Below, one piece after another: positions 1 to 9,691 of a stretch of DNA of 64,000 nt. The DNA is from Carboxylicivirga litoralis. Its GTDB lineage: Bacteria > Bacteroidota > Bacteroidia > Bacteroidales > Marinilabiliaceae. Each line of letters starts with the position of its first letter. Within the stretch, counting starts at the first letter, position 1. The notes beneath the pieces are model-generated. The model worked only from the letters and a program-made list of their open reading frames with translations. It did no database searches and was not told the DNA's origin. The stretch is taken from assembly GCF_025499605.1 (NCBI RefSeq), contig NZ_JAFMVC010000010.1:1-64000 (forward strand). The letters are read 5' to 3'. The translations under genes were made by a program, and so were the position numbers.

Positions 1-14
1 CTTGATTTTCTTTG

Positions 15-72
15 CTTCCTTTCTTTTATCAAGAAAAGAAAAGGAAGTCAGGGTTTTAGGGATGAAATCCCT
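15..72. repeat. Purine/pyrimidine inverted repeat with a small second hairpin
   Basis: Bases 15-27 (cttcctttctttt) are the reverse complement of about 34-46 apart from one extra base. A second short palindrome, agggat-gaa-atccct, follows at 58-72. It resembles the A/T-rich hairpins near 52.8 kb and may be a terminator or a dispersed palindromic element next to a gene left of the window. No coding signal is seen in bases 1-115. Confidence 0.4.
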
Positions 73-115
73 TTTGATTGAATATTAAGTTCCAACACTT
101 GATTCGCATTAGCAA

Positions 116-682
116 TTAATAGTACTTTTCAATCCCTCCAAACCCTCTAATCAGCTTGTTCACTTTTGTTTTTTCAATGAAGTTCTTCAAGCGCTTGTCA
201 AATTCATCGGGTCTTTTTCTTGCACTTTCGATATATGCAATTCGTATTCTTTTATAGGATTCTGAAAAGTTTTGATAGTTATCCCAAACTGATTTATCCT
301 TTTTTAACTGCTCCACAATGTCGTTCGGAAAAATAAAATCCTGTTGAATTATCTTCAAAACATCCTCTTTGATTGAGTGATGAATCAAGTTGTTTTCAAA
401 AAGCCATTTTAAGCGTTCGATGTTTGGTTGTGAGAAAGTTGAGTTTTTTCTTCGTTTACAAAATCGTTGGATACTAGTCTCTTCATTTAGTGATTTAATC
501 GTGCTGTCAATCCAGCCAAAACAAAGGGCTTCCTCAACCGCATCGTTGTATACAATTCGTTCTTTACCGGTCTTTTTTAAAGGGTATTCTAACCAGATAT
601 CATCCTTGGTCTCAAAATTATTTTCGAGCCATTTTCTCCAATCCTGTCGCTTTGTAAAATATCTGGTTTCCACATTCGTCAT
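116..682 (-). CDS. YdeI/OmdA-family protein (bacteriocin-protection-like)
   Basis: A 188-residue soluble protein of the YdeI/OmpD-associated (OmdA) family. The family is recognised by the N-terminal W-x-x-WLE region (about 16-20), the WLEYP segment (30-34), the EALCFGWID stretch (about 51-59) and the lysine-rich C-terminal helix with the E-x-ARKRP motif (about 152-157). There is no signal peptide, so it should be cytoplasmic. Relatives are described as OmpD-associated or bacteriocin-protection proteins, but no biochemical activity is established. It stands alone, with the next gene on the same strand ending downstream of a poorly defined gap. It starts at an ATG. The family call is fairly sure and the function unknown. 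Confidence 0.8.
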   Translation of the reverse strand: MTNVETRYFTKRQDWRKWLENNFETKDDIWLEYPLKKTGKERIVYNDAVEEALCFGWIDSTIKSLNEETSIQRFCKRRKNSTFSQPNIERLKWLFENNLIHHSIKEDVLKIIQQDFIFPNDIVEQLKKDKSVWDNYQNFSESYKRIRIAYIESARKRPDEFDKRLKNFIEKTKVNKLIRGFGGIEKYY

Positions 683-765
683 TTATCAGATTACCTTTAA
701 CAATTGAGGCAGTAATTTACTCATCTACAATGCATTGTTAGTTGCTCATTTAAATTCCTTTAAAA

Positions 766-1491
766 CTACTCCTTCACCAGCACCGTTGCACCAATATTAA
801 TATGCCCCTGCTTTTGAGTGATGCGCCAGCCATTCTGCTTCAGCCACCTGCTCACCGAACGATTGAGCATCCCATGCGCCACCACTACCACGGTTTGTTC
901 TTCTTCGGCCAGCAGCGCCAAACGAATAGCTACTTGTCGGGCTCGTTCCCTGGCCTCTTTATAGCTTTCTACATCGGCTTGATTAAGCCCCATTACCCAT
1001 GCGGCACGGCTAATGGTTTGCCACATAAGCAATGGCAACGACAAGGTGTTTTGCTGTGCAACAATGGTGGTTTCAAACTCTCTGAACTGCGCATCAACCA
1101 GCAAATTACAATCACTACCAAAAATGGCTTGTGCTGTTACGTGTGCCCGCCTAAGGTTGGAGCAATAGATGGTAGTATAGTCGGGCAAGTTAAACACCAC
1201 TAACGAGCTATCAAAAGGAATTATGGGCGCCTTCGCATAAGCATCAACATAAGCCTGTGCCATGGCCGATGTACAAACTTTTTTCTTCTTCACATCGGGT
1301 TTGGCATGGCGTATCAAATAGATTTTCATCTGACCGCTATCGGCAGCAGTAATCGTTGTAAAGGGCTCACCATCATCAAAACCATTCAAATACACATCCT
1401 TTGTGAGCCGGCGATTACCGGCACACGACAGCAACAGCACACTAAGTAGCAGCACTAACAACTGATGTATAAATGCTTTATAGATACGCAC
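766..1491 (-). CDS. Histidine phosphatase (phosphoglycerate-mutase-like) lipoprotein
   Basis: A 241-residue protein with a type II signal peptide: a hydrophobic stretch at 8-21 and a lipobox ending at Cys23 (LLSC). It should be a lipoprotein outside the cytoplasm. The histidine phosphatase signature LIRHAKP lies at 59-65, giving catalytic His62. The SNLRRA segment (111-116), the acid REFE (137-140) and the second histidine in VAHG (204-207) follow in family order, so the catalytic set looks complete. The family includes SixA- and PhoE-type phosphatases and the substrate cannot be predicted. The only plausible start is GTG at 1491, since no in-frame ATG precedes the signal peptide. It has no operon partner. 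Confidence 0.8.
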   Translation of the reverse strand: MRIYKAFIHQLLVLLLSVLLLSCAGNRRLTKDVYLNGFDDGEPFTTITAADSGQMKIYLIRHAKPDVKKKKVCTSAMAQAYVDAYAKAPIIPFDSSLVVFNLPDYTTIYCSNLRRAHVTAQAIFGSDCNLLVDAQFREFETTIVAQQNTLSLPLLMWQTISRAAWVMGLNQADVESYKEARERARQVAIRLALLAEEEQTVVVVAHGMLNRSVSRWLKQNGWRITQKQGHINIGATVLVKE

Positions 1492-1820
1492 CCGGTCAAG
1501 AATTTACGGAAAGATACAAGTCTCTTTGCATTTAATAAACAATTAGTTGAATATTTGAAGTTTAACCAATAGAAAACTCCCCCCAACAGGAAACACAAAA
1601 CGGGAAACACAAATGCAAAACAGGAAACACTAAACTCACCCACTCTCAACTCCAATCATTTTGTCGTACTTATGTGCAATCTCAGGGTAAACATATTCTG
1701 GATTAACACCACTCATCTACAATATTTAGTTAGTAATCAAATCATTAATCCTATCCATCTAAAAACAGGTGCTTTTGAGCAAATAAGATTATACCTTTAA
1801 TTTGCATCCAAAGCTATGAT
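1492..1820. repeat. Intergenic region with three ggaaacac repeats
   Basis: This 329-base gap between divergent genes holds three near-identical decamers, c(a/g)ggaaacac, at 1587-1596, 1601-1610 and 1621-1630. No gene is supported in it. The rest is A/T-rich leader sequence for the GH92 gene. Confidence 0.4.
1775..1806 (+). promoter_or_regulatory. Possible Bacteroidota promoter for the GH92 operon
   Basis: A TTG at 1775-1777 lies 20 bases upstream of TTAATTTG (about 1798-1805), one mismatch from the Bacteroidota -7 consensus TAnnTTTG. The spacing fits the known TTG/-7 arrangement. The ATG at 1821 follows closely, giving a very short leader, so this is a weak prediction. Confidence 0.3.
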
Positions 1821-4070
1821 ATGAAGAATATTGCAATCCTTACACTAGGCTTACTGATTCAGTTGCTAACTATAGCTCAGGAGCCTGCTACATTTGTTAA
1901 TCCATTTATCGGCACTACCAATTACGGTGCGACGTATCCGGGTGCTGTGGTTCCTCACGGCATGGTGTCTGTTGTTCCATTTAATGTGACGCCGCACAAA
2001 GGCAACGAATACTCCAACACAGATAGCTGGTGCAGCAACCCCTACGTTTATAACAACGAATGGATGACCGGTTTTACCCATGTTAACCTCAGTGGTGTTG
2101 GTTGTCCCGACTTTGGGAGTATTATTGTAATGCCAACAACAGGCGATTTAAATGTGGATGTCAACGAATACGGCACTACCTTATCGAACGAGAAAGCGAG
2201 TCCTGGCTATTACACGGCTAAACTGAATCGCTATAACATTAAAGCCGAAACAACAGCTACCTCACGCTCAGGCATCAGTCGTTTTACTTTTCCCGAAGGC
2301 AAAGCCAATATCCTGCTCGATTTAGGTCATGGGCTAACCAACGAGTCGGGGGCACACATCAAACGTGTGGCAGGAAACGAGATTGAAGGTTACAAAATGA
2401 TGGGTACCTTCTGTTACCACCCTCAGGCAATCATCCCGGTTTATTTTGTGGCCCGTATTAAGCGCGATAATATGCAAAGTGGCTACTGGAAATTCCATAA
2501 CAAATTACCAGGTGCACGCCACAACTGGAGTTCTACAAGCGACACCTATAAGCTTTATACAAAATACAACAAGGAGCTGTCGGGCGAAAAGATAGGAGCT
2601 TACTTTTCGTTTGAAGCCAGTGAAGGCGAGCAGGTAGAAGTGCAGGTTGGTGTAAGTTATGTGAGTATTGAAAATGCCCGCGAAAACCTGGATGCAGAAC
2701 AGACTAACCTCTCATTTGAGCAAATCAAAGAAAATGCTTTCAACAATTGGAACGACCAGCTTAAAGTAATTGAGGTAGAAGGCGGTTCGCATGATGACAA
2801 AGTGATGTTTTACACGGCACTCTATCATCTGATGCTGCACCCTAATATCCTACAAGATGTGAATGGCCAGTATCCTGCTATGGAAAGCGATGCCATCCTG
2901 AATGTGGAGGATGAGGAACGCTATACCGTCTTTTCTCTTTGGGATACCTATCGAACAGTACATCCACTGATGTCGTTGCTGTACCCACAAAAGCAGTTGA
3001 ACATGGTGCGCAGCATGGTGGATATGTACAAAGAAAGTGGCTGGTTGCCTAAATGGGAAATATATGGCCGTGAATCACATGTGATGGAAGGCGATCCGGC
3101 ATTAATTGTCATCACCGACACCTATCGTCGCGGCTTAACCGATTTTGATGTGGAAACAGCCTATGAAGCCATGTTGAAACATGCCAATACAGTTGAAGAC
3201 AATTTCATCCGTCACAATAACGAATTCTACCTAAAAGAACATTATATCCCGTTCCTTAAGGACTTTGACAACTCGGTATCGCAAGCCCTGGAGCTATATG
3301 TAGCTGATTATAATCTGGCGCTCATGGCCAATGAGATGGGCGATAAATCAACTTACAAGAAAGCTTACCAACGATCATTGGGCTATCGTAACTATTTCGA
3401 CAAAAAGTATAATTTGCTTAGACCAGTAACTGAAGAGGGCAAGTTTATGGAAGGCTTTGACCCGGTTCAGGGCGAAAATTTCCAGCCTGTTCACGGTTTC
3501 CACGAAGGTACCTCATGGCAGTATTCATTTGCCGTGCCACACGACATTAAAGGTTTGATGCGCTCCATGGGTGGTAAAAACAAGTTTGTGCAACAACTCA
3601 ACAAGTGTTTTAAAGACAGCTTGTTTGACATGAGTAACGAACCAGATATGGGTTACCCTTATTTATTTAACTATGCAAGTGGTTCGGAGTGGCGTACTCA
3701 AAAGCAGGTTCACGATTGTATCCGACGCTATTACTCCAATGCTCCGGCTGGCCTGCCTGGCAACGACGACACCGGAACCTTGTCGGCCTGGTTAATCTAT
3801 AGTATGATGGGTCTTTATCCGGTTTGCCCTGGAGATATGAACTATACACTATCGAGCCCTGTATTTGATAAAGTGACCATTCATCTGGATCAAAGAATTT
3901 ATAATAAAGAGAAGATTGTTATTGAATCGGAGCGTAAGTCACCGGATGCCATTTACATTAAATCCATCGAAGTGAATGGCAATCCCTACAACCGCTATTT
4001 CATCAACCACAAAGATTTAATAGAGTTAGGACACATTAAATACAAACTGGGCAATAGTCCCAAACAATAA
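1821..4070 (+). CDS. GH92 family alpha-mannosidase (exported)
   Basis: A 749-residue exported glycoside hydrolase of family 92. It has a signal peptide of about 20 residues. The N-terminal beta-sandwich contains VNPFIGT (26-32) and VVPHGMVSVVPF (43-54). The (alpha/alpha)6 catalytic part has WDTYRTVHPL (about 374-383), HEGTSWQY (about 561-568, family general acid Glu) and GNDDTGTLSAW (about 647-657, family catalytic Asp). Length and motif order match full-length GH92 enzymes, which are calcium-dependent exo-alpha-mannosidases acting on N-glycans or mannans. Linkage specificity cannot be read here. The stop lies 9 bases before the next gene, so the two form an operon. There are no SusC/SusD genes beside it, unlike a classical polysaccharide utilisation locus. 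Confidence 0.92.
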   Translation: MKNIAILTLGLLIQLLTIAQEPATFVNPFIGTTNYGATYPGAVVPHGMVSVVPFNVTPHKGNEYSNTDSWCSNPYVYNNEWMTGFTHVNLSGVGCPDFGSIIVMPTTGDLNVDVNEYGTTLSNEKASPGYYTAKLNRYNIKAETTATSRSGISRFTFPEGKANILLDLGHGLTNESGAHIKRVAGNEIEGYKMMGTFCYHPQAIIPVYFVARIKRDNMQSGYWKFHNKLPGARHNWSSTSDTYKLYTKYNKELSGEKIGAYFSFEASEGEQVEVQVGVSYVSIENARENLDAEQTNLSFEQIKENAFNNWNDQLKVIEVEGGSHDDKVMFYTALYHLMLHPNILQDVNGQYPAMESDAILNVEDEERYTVFSLWDTYRTVHPLMSLLYPQKQLNMVRSMVDMYKESGWLPKWEIYGRESHVMEGDPALIVITDTYRRGLTDFDVETAYEAMLKHANTVEDNFIRHNNEFYLKEHYIPFLKDFDNSVSQALELYVADYNLALMANEMGDKSTYKKAYQRSLGYRNYFDKKYNLLRPVTEEGKFMEGFDPVQGENFQPVHGFHEGTSWQYSFAVPHDIKGLMRSMGGKNKFVQQLNKCFKDSLFDMSNEPDMGYPYLFNYASGSEWRTQKQVHDCIRRYYSNAPAGLPGNDDTGTLSAWLIYSMMGLYPVCPGDMNYTLSSPVFDKVTIHLDQRIYNKEKIVIESERKSPDAIYIKSIEVNGNPYNRYFINHKDLIELGHIKYKLGNSPKQ

Positions 4071-4079
4071 GTATTAATC

Positions 4080-5708
4080 ATGACCATCAGAAGCCTCCTC
4101 TTGTTTTGTATCATCATCATTGGCAGCTTTCTTTATTTCTGCACCAATGAAGATAATAGTGTTAAGGTGATGAGCTTTAACATCCGCTACAGTAATCCAG
4201 AGGATGGCATTAATGCATGGACTAACCGCAAGGGACTGGTATATGATTTCCTGGATGATAAACAACCGGACATCATTGGTTTTCAGGAAGTATTAAAAAG
4301 TCAGTTAGATGATTTAAGTAATGAACTCATCGATTATGAATACATTGGCGTTGGTCGCGACGATGGACGTGAAAGCGGCGAATTTGTACCGGTATTTTAT
4401 GCCAAAGATAAGTTTGAGTTACTGGCATCTTCTCACTTTTGGTTATCTGAAACACCAGAAATAGCAGGCAGTAAAAGCTGGGGAGCAGTATTACCTCGTA
4501 TTGTTACCTGGCTTCAGCTGAAAGACAAAAACAATGGGTATATCTTTTATGTCTTCAACACACACTTTAGTCATGTGAGTGCCTTTGCCCGTAACGAGAG
4601 TGCTATTTTATTGCTCAATAAAATAAAAACTATAGCGGGTAAAGCACCTGTAGTACTAATGGGTGATTTTAATGCGCAACCGTCCGAACGCATGTATTCA
4701 ACGCTAACCGACAACTGGGAAGGTTACCTGCAACTTTGGGACACACGCTATTTGCCTATCGAGAATGATGAAGCTAATTTTCAAACCTTCAATGGTTTCA
4801 AGCACGAAACACCTGAAGTTGTTATTGACCATATTTTTACGAATGGCTTTTTTGATGTTAAAAGCTTTTCGACCCACCACGTCATCAAAAATGATGTCTT
4901 TATTTCTGACCATTACCCCATTATGGCCCAGCTGGATTTCAGGCTCAATCGCAGAAGTGAGCTAGGCAATCGTAAAAAACTAATTCAAAATGCCCAGGTG
5001 CCTATTATTACACCGGCACTATGGTGTTTCTACGATTCTGTTTTGGTCGAAATTAAACCACAAGGCACCAAGGCCGATATCTATTACACCTTAAATGATG
5101 AACAACCGGATACGTTATCAGCCATATACGCCAAGCCTCTAATATTAAAGGAAAGCAGCACTATTAAAGCGAAGTCGTTTGCGGATAACATGTACCCTTC
5201 TTCAACAGTTACGACTACTGTTATTAAGAAAAAAAGAAGTTTTGCCGAGTTAACTGAAGTTATCCCTGAGGCTGATGAAAAATATTTTTCAAAAGGCTAC
5301 GGTGCCCTTTTCGACGATAAGCGTGGCAACGACAATCAACTAAACGATGGCAGCTGGTGTGGTTTCAATGGCACTGACAATGATTTTCTTTTTGATTTGG
5401 GCAGAAAACAAACAATCACAGAATTGTACATTTCATCATTGTCGCAACCGGCCCAATGGATTGTTGCACCTTCCAAAATCGAAGTTAAAACATCCAATGA
5501 TGGCATCAGGTACAAGACGATTGCGCAAAAAAAGATTCTGCCTTCCTTTGATGAGGCCAAGAGCGAGCGATTGTTGTTTCATTTACCTCTAAATTCATCG
5601 GCCCGCTACGTCAAAATATCGGTTTACAATGGCGGCCTGTTACCAAAATCGCACAGTGGCAGCGGTAATCCGTCCTGGTTTTTTATTGATGAGCTAATAC
5701 TGCAATAA
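4080..5708 (+). CDS. Secreted endonuclease/exonuclease/phosphatase-fold protein with discoidin-like domain
   Basis: A 542-residue protein whose N-terminal domain (about 28-285) is an EEP-fold phosphoesterase: MSFNIRY (31-37), GFQEV with the metal-binding Glu (67-71), NTHFSH (160-165), MGDFNAQP (194-201), DHIF (250-253) and the catalytic SDHYP (276-280). An N-terminal membrane or lipoprotein signal precedes it, with Cys21 a possible but atypical lipidation site. Residues about 320-375 resemble a chitobiase/hexosaminidase C-terminal beta-sandwich, and about 400-542 an F5/8 type C (discoidin) carbohydrate-binding domain. Coupling to GH92 suggests removal of phosphate or phosphodiester groups from mannose glycans (inference). 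Nuclease activity is the alternative. Confidence 0.82.
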   Translation: MTIRSLLLFCIIIIGSFLYFCTNEDNSVKVMSFNIRYSNPEDGINAWTNRKGLVYDFLDDKQPDIIGFQEVLKSQLDDLSNELIDYEYIGVGRDDGRESGEFVPVFYAKDKFELLASSHFWLSETPEIAGSKSWGAVLPRIVTWLQLKDKNNGYIFYVFNTHFSHVSAFARNESAILLLNKIKTIAGKAPVVLMGDFNAQPSERMYSTLTDNWEGYLQLWDTRYLPIENDEANFQTFNGFKHETPEVVIDHIFTNGFFDVKSFSTHHVIKNDVFISDHYPIMAQLDFRLNRRSELGNRKKLIQNAQVPIITPALWCFYDSVLVEIKPQGTKADIYYTLNDEQPDTLSAIYAKPLILKESSTIKAKSFADNMYPSSTVTTTVIKKKRSFAELTEVIPEADEKYFSKGYGALFDDKRGNDNQLNDGSWCGFNGTDNDFLFDLGRKQTITELYISSLSQPAQWIVAPSKIEVKTSNDGIRYKTIAQKKILPSFDEAKSERLLFHLPLNSSARYVKISVYNGGLLPKSHSGSGNPSWFFIDELILQ

Positions 5709-5712
5709 ACAA

Positions 5713-6516
5713 TTAATCTGCTTTTATCTTTACTAAATACCCATTGTGCTTACGGATATTCAGCACTCTGTCATTATCTAATAACAGGTATTGCCCCTTA
5801 ATGCCTTTCAGCGTTCCACTAATAGTTGCTTCCTTATCAAAAGTGAGCGATTTAGGTTTCAAAGGAAACGCATCTACAGGGTAGTTTAATGCCCACACCG
5901 CCTCATCTGTTTTAGCATACTGCTTTAACTCATCGGGTAGCAGGGTTATCGCTCTATTTCGTTCTGCTTGAATATCTATTTCGGTTGCCACCTCGTTTTT
6001 CAGCATGCTACGCCAGTTGGTTTTATCAGCAAAGTAGTCTTTCAGGAACACCTCCATTACCCCGGCAATATGACGATTGGGCACCTCGGCAATAATAACA
6101 GCTTTTGATGCTCCCTGATCAATCCAGCGCGTTGGAATTTGCGTATTGCGGGTAATTCCCACTTTTATGCCCGATGAAACAGCTAAATACACATAATGCG
6201 GAATCAGGCAGTGTTTATCAGCAAAATCCATATCACGTGCTTCGCCCAGATGAGCACGACAGGTCTCAGGTTTTAACACACATTCCTCAGCCTCAGGAGC
6301 CGTTTGAAAGCAATTGTAACAAAAGCCCTGCGCAAATGATTTGGAAGTCTTTTTACCGCAGGCAATGCAGTTAATTTGGTTTTGATATTGCAACTCAATT
6401 GTTTTACCGATATAAGGGTTTAAGCCGACCAATTCATCACCTAATCGCATTTGATATTCCACTGCATCATCAGTGAAATTTGTCTTCATTTTTAACAGAT
6501 TACCTTGTACTTCCAT
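5713..6516 (-). CDS. DUF2797 domain protein
   Basis: A 267-residue cytoplasmic protein of the DUF2797 family. Two CxxC pairs (C50/C53 and C66/C69) form a zinc-ribbon-like module, followed by more cysteines (C79, C86, C103). A segment with YLAV, KVGITR and RWIDQGA (about 110-136) resembles the GIY-YIG nuclease core in layout. The family is widespread in Bacteroidota and actinobacteria, and no function is established. The gene converges on the EEP gene with only 4 bases between stops and starts 64 bases downstream of the U32 stop, so it may be co-transcribed with U32. Nucleic-acid binding is an inference from the zinc ribbon and GIY-YIG-like layout. Confidence 0.8.
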   Translation of the reverse strand: MEVQGNLLKMKTNFTDDAVEYQMRLGDELVGLNPYIGKTIELQYQNQINCIACGKKTSKSFAQGFCYNCFQTAPEAEECVLKPETCRAHLGEARDMDFADKHCLIPHYVYLAVSSGIKVGITRNTQIPTRWIDQGASKAVIIAEVPNRHIAGVMEVFLKDYFADKTNWRSMLKNEVATEIDIQAERNRAITLLPDELKQYAKTDEAVWALNYPVDAFPLKPKSLTFDKEATISGTLKGIKGQYLLLDNDRVLNIRKHNGYLVKIKAD

Positions 6517-6579
6517 AAATTCTAATTCTTTTCCCGCAAATTACGCTGATAAACGCCGATTTATTAATAATACACCCTA

Positions 6580-7854
6580 CTACTTCTGCAAATCACCTTC
6601 GTCAACCGATATTATCTTGTAGAGCTTATCTGAACGACGAATCTTTTCATCTACAACAATACTAAAACGTTCTCCTTTTACGGTTTCTTCCACTGGTTTT
6701 AAGTCCACTCGTATTTCTGGAACGGTCATTTGAACCACCCCTGTTGTAGGGCCGGTAATCAAAACCTCATCCCCTACTTTAAGCGATTGTGTTTCCATTA
6801 AGAATTCAGCCACTTTAAGCTTTGGAAAGTAATTCATCCCTTTTCCGATGTATATCTTCTTTTTTGTCGCTCGCGAACCGTAATTATGGCTCCATTCGCC
6901 CAGCTTTTGCCCTAAATAATAACCATCCCAAAAACCACGGTTAAAAACTTCGCCCAAACGCGCATCCCAGCCCTTTATTTTGTCCTCATCGAAGCTACCA
7001 TCTAAAACAGCTTCAATAGCTTCGTTGTAACATTCACAAACTGTTTTTACGTATTCGGCCGAACGCGCACGCCCTTCAATTTTGAATACACGCACACCGG
7101 CATCCATCATCTTGTTCAGAAAATGAATGGTTTTTAAATCTTTGGGTGACATGATGTAGTCGTTCTCCAAATCCATTTGCTTGCCAGTCTCTTTCTCGGT
7201 TACGGTATAACCGCGTCGACAAGGCTGCAAACATCCGCCTCGGTTGGCCGAAGCATTTAATTGGTGCAGACTGATGTAGCACTTACCCGATGTAGCCATG
7301 CAAAGAGCACCATGAGCAAACATTTCGATTTGAATCAACTCGCCTTTTGGACCACGTATATCCTCATCGATAATGGCCTGATGAATGGCTTTGACCTGGT
7401 TCATATTCAACTCGCGCGCCAACACAACGACGTCGGCAAAGTTGCTATAGAACTTCAGGGTTTCAACGTTGGAGATATTCACCTGTGTAGAGATATGCAC
7501 TTCAACACCTTTGTTATGTGCATAATTGATAGCCGCCTGGTCGGATGCAATAACTGCGGTTACACCCACCTCCTTAGCCACATCAATTATCTCGCGCATG
7601 GTATCCAGCTCTTCGTTAAAAATAACCACATTAACCGTCAGATAGGTCTTGATACCATGTTCTTTGGCAATCTTCACCAACTCCCGCAGGTCATCGTTCG
7701 AGAAATTATTGGATGAGCGCGAACGCATGTTCAACTGCTCAATACCGAAGTAAACAGAATTGGCTCCTCCCTGTATAGCTGCTCTCAAAGACTCGTATGA
7801 GCCCACCGGCGCCATTATTTCAAAATCTTCTCTTTTCAAATCTGTTATTTGCAT
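6580..7854 (-). CDS. Peptidase U32 family tRNA-modification protein (TrhP-like)
   Basis: A 424-residue U32 protein. It contains the complete family signature from E177 to S195 (EMFAHGALCMATSGKCYIS) and four conserved cysteines, C185, C192, C208 and C212. In related UbiU/UbiV and RlhA proteins the equivalent cysteines hold an iron-sulfur cluster. The N-terminal TIM-barrel part starts IMAPVGSYESLRAA (13-26), and FKIEGRARSAEYV (about 257-269) is typical of the TrhP/YegQ subgroup, which acts in prephenate-dependent 5-hydroxyuridine formation at tRNA position 34. Peptidase activity is not expected. The start is 2 bases downstream of the LTA-synthase-like stop, so the two genes are probably co-transcribed. 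Confidence 0.85.
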   Translation of the reverse strand: MQITDLKREDFEIMAPVGSYESLRAAIQGGANSVYFGIEQLNMRSRSSNNFSNDDLRELVKIAKEHGIKTYLTVNVVIFNEELDTMREIIDVAKEVGVTAVIASDQAAINYAHNKGVEVHISTQVNISNVETLKFYSNFADVVVLARELNMNQVKAIHQAIIDEDIRGPKGELIQIEMFAHGALCMATSGKCYISLHQLNASANRGGCLQPCRRGYTVTEKETGKQMDLENDYIMSPKDLKTIHFLNKMMDAGVRVFKIEGRARSAEYVKTVCECYNEAIEAVLDGSFDEDKIKGWDARLGEVFNRGFWDGYYLGQKLGEWSHNYGSRATKKKIYIGKGMNYFPKLKVAEFLMETQSLKVGDEVLITGPTTGVVQMTVPEIRVDLKPVEETVKGERFSIVVDEKIRRSDKLYKIISVDEGDLQK

Positions 7855-7855
7855 G

Positions 7856-9691
7856 CTATCTGCTTTGATGGTCGTTATAAACTACTTGTAAATAAGCCTT
7901 CGCTCTTAAACTGTCTTCAGCTGATTGTTGTCTAATCGCCTTAATAAAACGATTGATTTTTGTATCGTAAAACTGAAAACTGGTACTATCAGAAAACGAA
8001 ATGCCTCCTGGCGCTATAATGTTAAAAGCAAACTTACTAACACCTTCATCTAATATATTCTTACTAAACTTAAACTCTTCTGCCTCAATATTTAATTGGC
8101 TCAACAACGTTCTGGTTAAATCGGTTTGTGAACCGTAATTACTGATTACTGTATCTTTAATACTTAATGCACCACCCGTCCAAAACATCGGAATACGAGC
8201 GTAATCAATATTGTCGAGCGGCACAAGATCTGGTCCGGGAACAGCATGATCAGCTATAAAAACAAACAAGGTCTTGTCCCAAAGGTTTTGCTCTTTTACG
8301 GATGTTATAAATTCTCCAATGCATTTATCGGTATACGCAATAGAATTATAATAGTCGTTTTCATGAACACGCTCCATTGGCACATCAAAAGGCTCATGGC
8401 TACTTAGGGTAAAGAAAAACTTAAAATAAGGTTCTTGCGAAGCTTTCATCTCCTGCACCAGGCGACGGAACGTATATTCATCATGAACGCCCCACTTCTC
8501 TCCCTGCAAATCGGAATCAAAGTCATCGATGGAAATTACCTTTTCAAAGCCGGCTTGCTTCACAAACGAGTTCATGTTTTTAAATTTAATATCGCCTCCA
8601 TACATGTACGTTAAATCGTGGTAACCATTCTCCTTCAGCTTTCGGGGCAGAAATGGCAAAGAATTGGTTTTCTCTGGGAAACGAATAATGGAGTAAGATG
8701 GCATCACCTGATAACCGGCTATTGTTGCTACTAAACCTTTGTCGGAACGATTGGCTGCAGCCCTGATATTGCTAAAAAGAATACTCTCAGACATTAGTTG
8801 ATTAATATTAGGTGTTACTGCCTTGCCTCCAAGATCCTTAATAACATGAGCCGCGAAGCTTTCGAGTAATACAACCACTACATTTGGACGCTTCGTATTT
8901 AATACCGATTGGTACTGGCCAGAATGTTGAGTTAATTCATTAAAGATGGTATTCGCTTTCTCATCATCCATATACTTATAACGCACCTTGGTTTTGTCCA
9001 TCTTTTTCATATCGTAGGCCAGGTTCCAAATTGGATTAATAGCACAGTGGTTAGCATAACGATGTGATGAAAAGTAGGCAACTCCGGTGTTAATTGGCGC
9101 AACTCCCACGCTTCCCCTTATTGGCCCAATCATACAAGCTGTAACAAGTAATATAACGCCAGCAGTCGAAAACGTATATTTCCACCCCTGAGGTTCTTCA
9201 TTATTTAACTTCACCCTGGTCACAAGTTTATATAGCTTAATAAGCAGAAATGACACTACCCCCAATACGACAATAAACAGTATTAACTGGTACCAATGCA
9301 ACGATGCCATAACGACATCAGGTGTTTTGAGAAAACCGATGGCTTCGCTATCCATATGTTTGCCCCAAAAAGAATAAAGTACAACATCACCCAACAAAAA
9401 TCCTGTTAAAAAAACGATTAACACCTTATTAATACCGTTAAACCAACAGAATTGAAGCCGACGTTTGATTAATACTACTGGCAGAAGACTAATACCGGCT
9501 ATTACCATTATATAACCCGTAAACGAACTATCTAAACGAATGCCAATTATAAACGACCATAAAAGTTGTCCCAACGGGCTTTCATTGGCATATTGAATAT
9601 TAGCCAGCATAAACACCAGTCGATGAATAGCAAAAAACAATAACCAGAATAAAAACGCACGAAGAAATTTATATAAAAATGGTTTAATCAT
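7856..9691 (-). CDS. LTA synthase family sulfatase-fold membrane protein
   Basis: A 611-residue inner-membrane protein. Five hydrophobic helices fill the first ~200 residues, followed by an extracytoplasmic alkaline-phosphatase/sulfatase-fold domain. Metal and catalytic elements are visible: LLESF with the first metal Glu (about 278), NRSDKGLVAT with the candidate Ser/Thr nucleophile (about 315-324), FTLSSHEPF (about 434-442) and ADHAVPGP with the metal Asp-His (about 480). In Firmicutes such enzymes polymerise glycerol phosphate. In Gram-negatives related proteins transfer phosphoglycerol or phosphoethanolamine to glycans. Nearby HIT-cytidylyltransferase and CDP-glycerol transferase genes support a glycerol-phosphate donor or acceptor, which remains inference. 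It leads the short operon with the U32 gene. Confidence 0.85.
   Translation of the reverse strand: MIKPFLYKFLRAFLFWLLFFAIHRLVFMLANIQYANESPLGQLLWSFIIGIRLDSSFTGYIMVIAGISLLPVVLIKRRLQFCWFNGINKVLIVFLTGFLLGDVVLYSFWGKHMDSEAIGFLKTPDVVMASLHWYQLILFIVVLGVVSFLLIKLYKLVTRVKLNNEEPQGWKYTFSTAGVILLVTACMIGPIRGSVGVAPINTGVAYFSSHRYANHCAINPIWNLAYDMKKMDKTKVRYKYMDDEKANTIFNELTQHSGQYQSVLNTKRPNVVVVLLESFAAHVIKDLGGKAVTPNINQLMSESILFSNIRAAANRSDKGLVATIAGYQVMPSYSIIRFPEKTNSLPFLPRKLKENGYHDLTYMYGGDIKFKNMNSFVKQAGFEKVISIDDFDSDLQGEKWGVHDEYTFRRLVQEMKASQEPYFKFFFTLSSHEPFDVPMERVHENDYYNSIAYTDKCIGEFITSVKEQNLWDKTLFVFIADHAVPGPDLVPLDNIDYARIPMFWTGGALSIKDTVISNYGSQTDLTRTLLSQLNIEAEEFKFSKNILDEGVSKFAFNIIAPGGISFSDSTSFQFYDTKINRFIKAIRQQSAEDSLRAKAYLQVVYNDHQSR

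Noticed and set aside
802-1203. 133-residue plus-strand frame inside the histidine phosphatase
   Set aside because: The minus-strand protein has complete catalytic motifs and a lipobox; the plus-strand frame has none.
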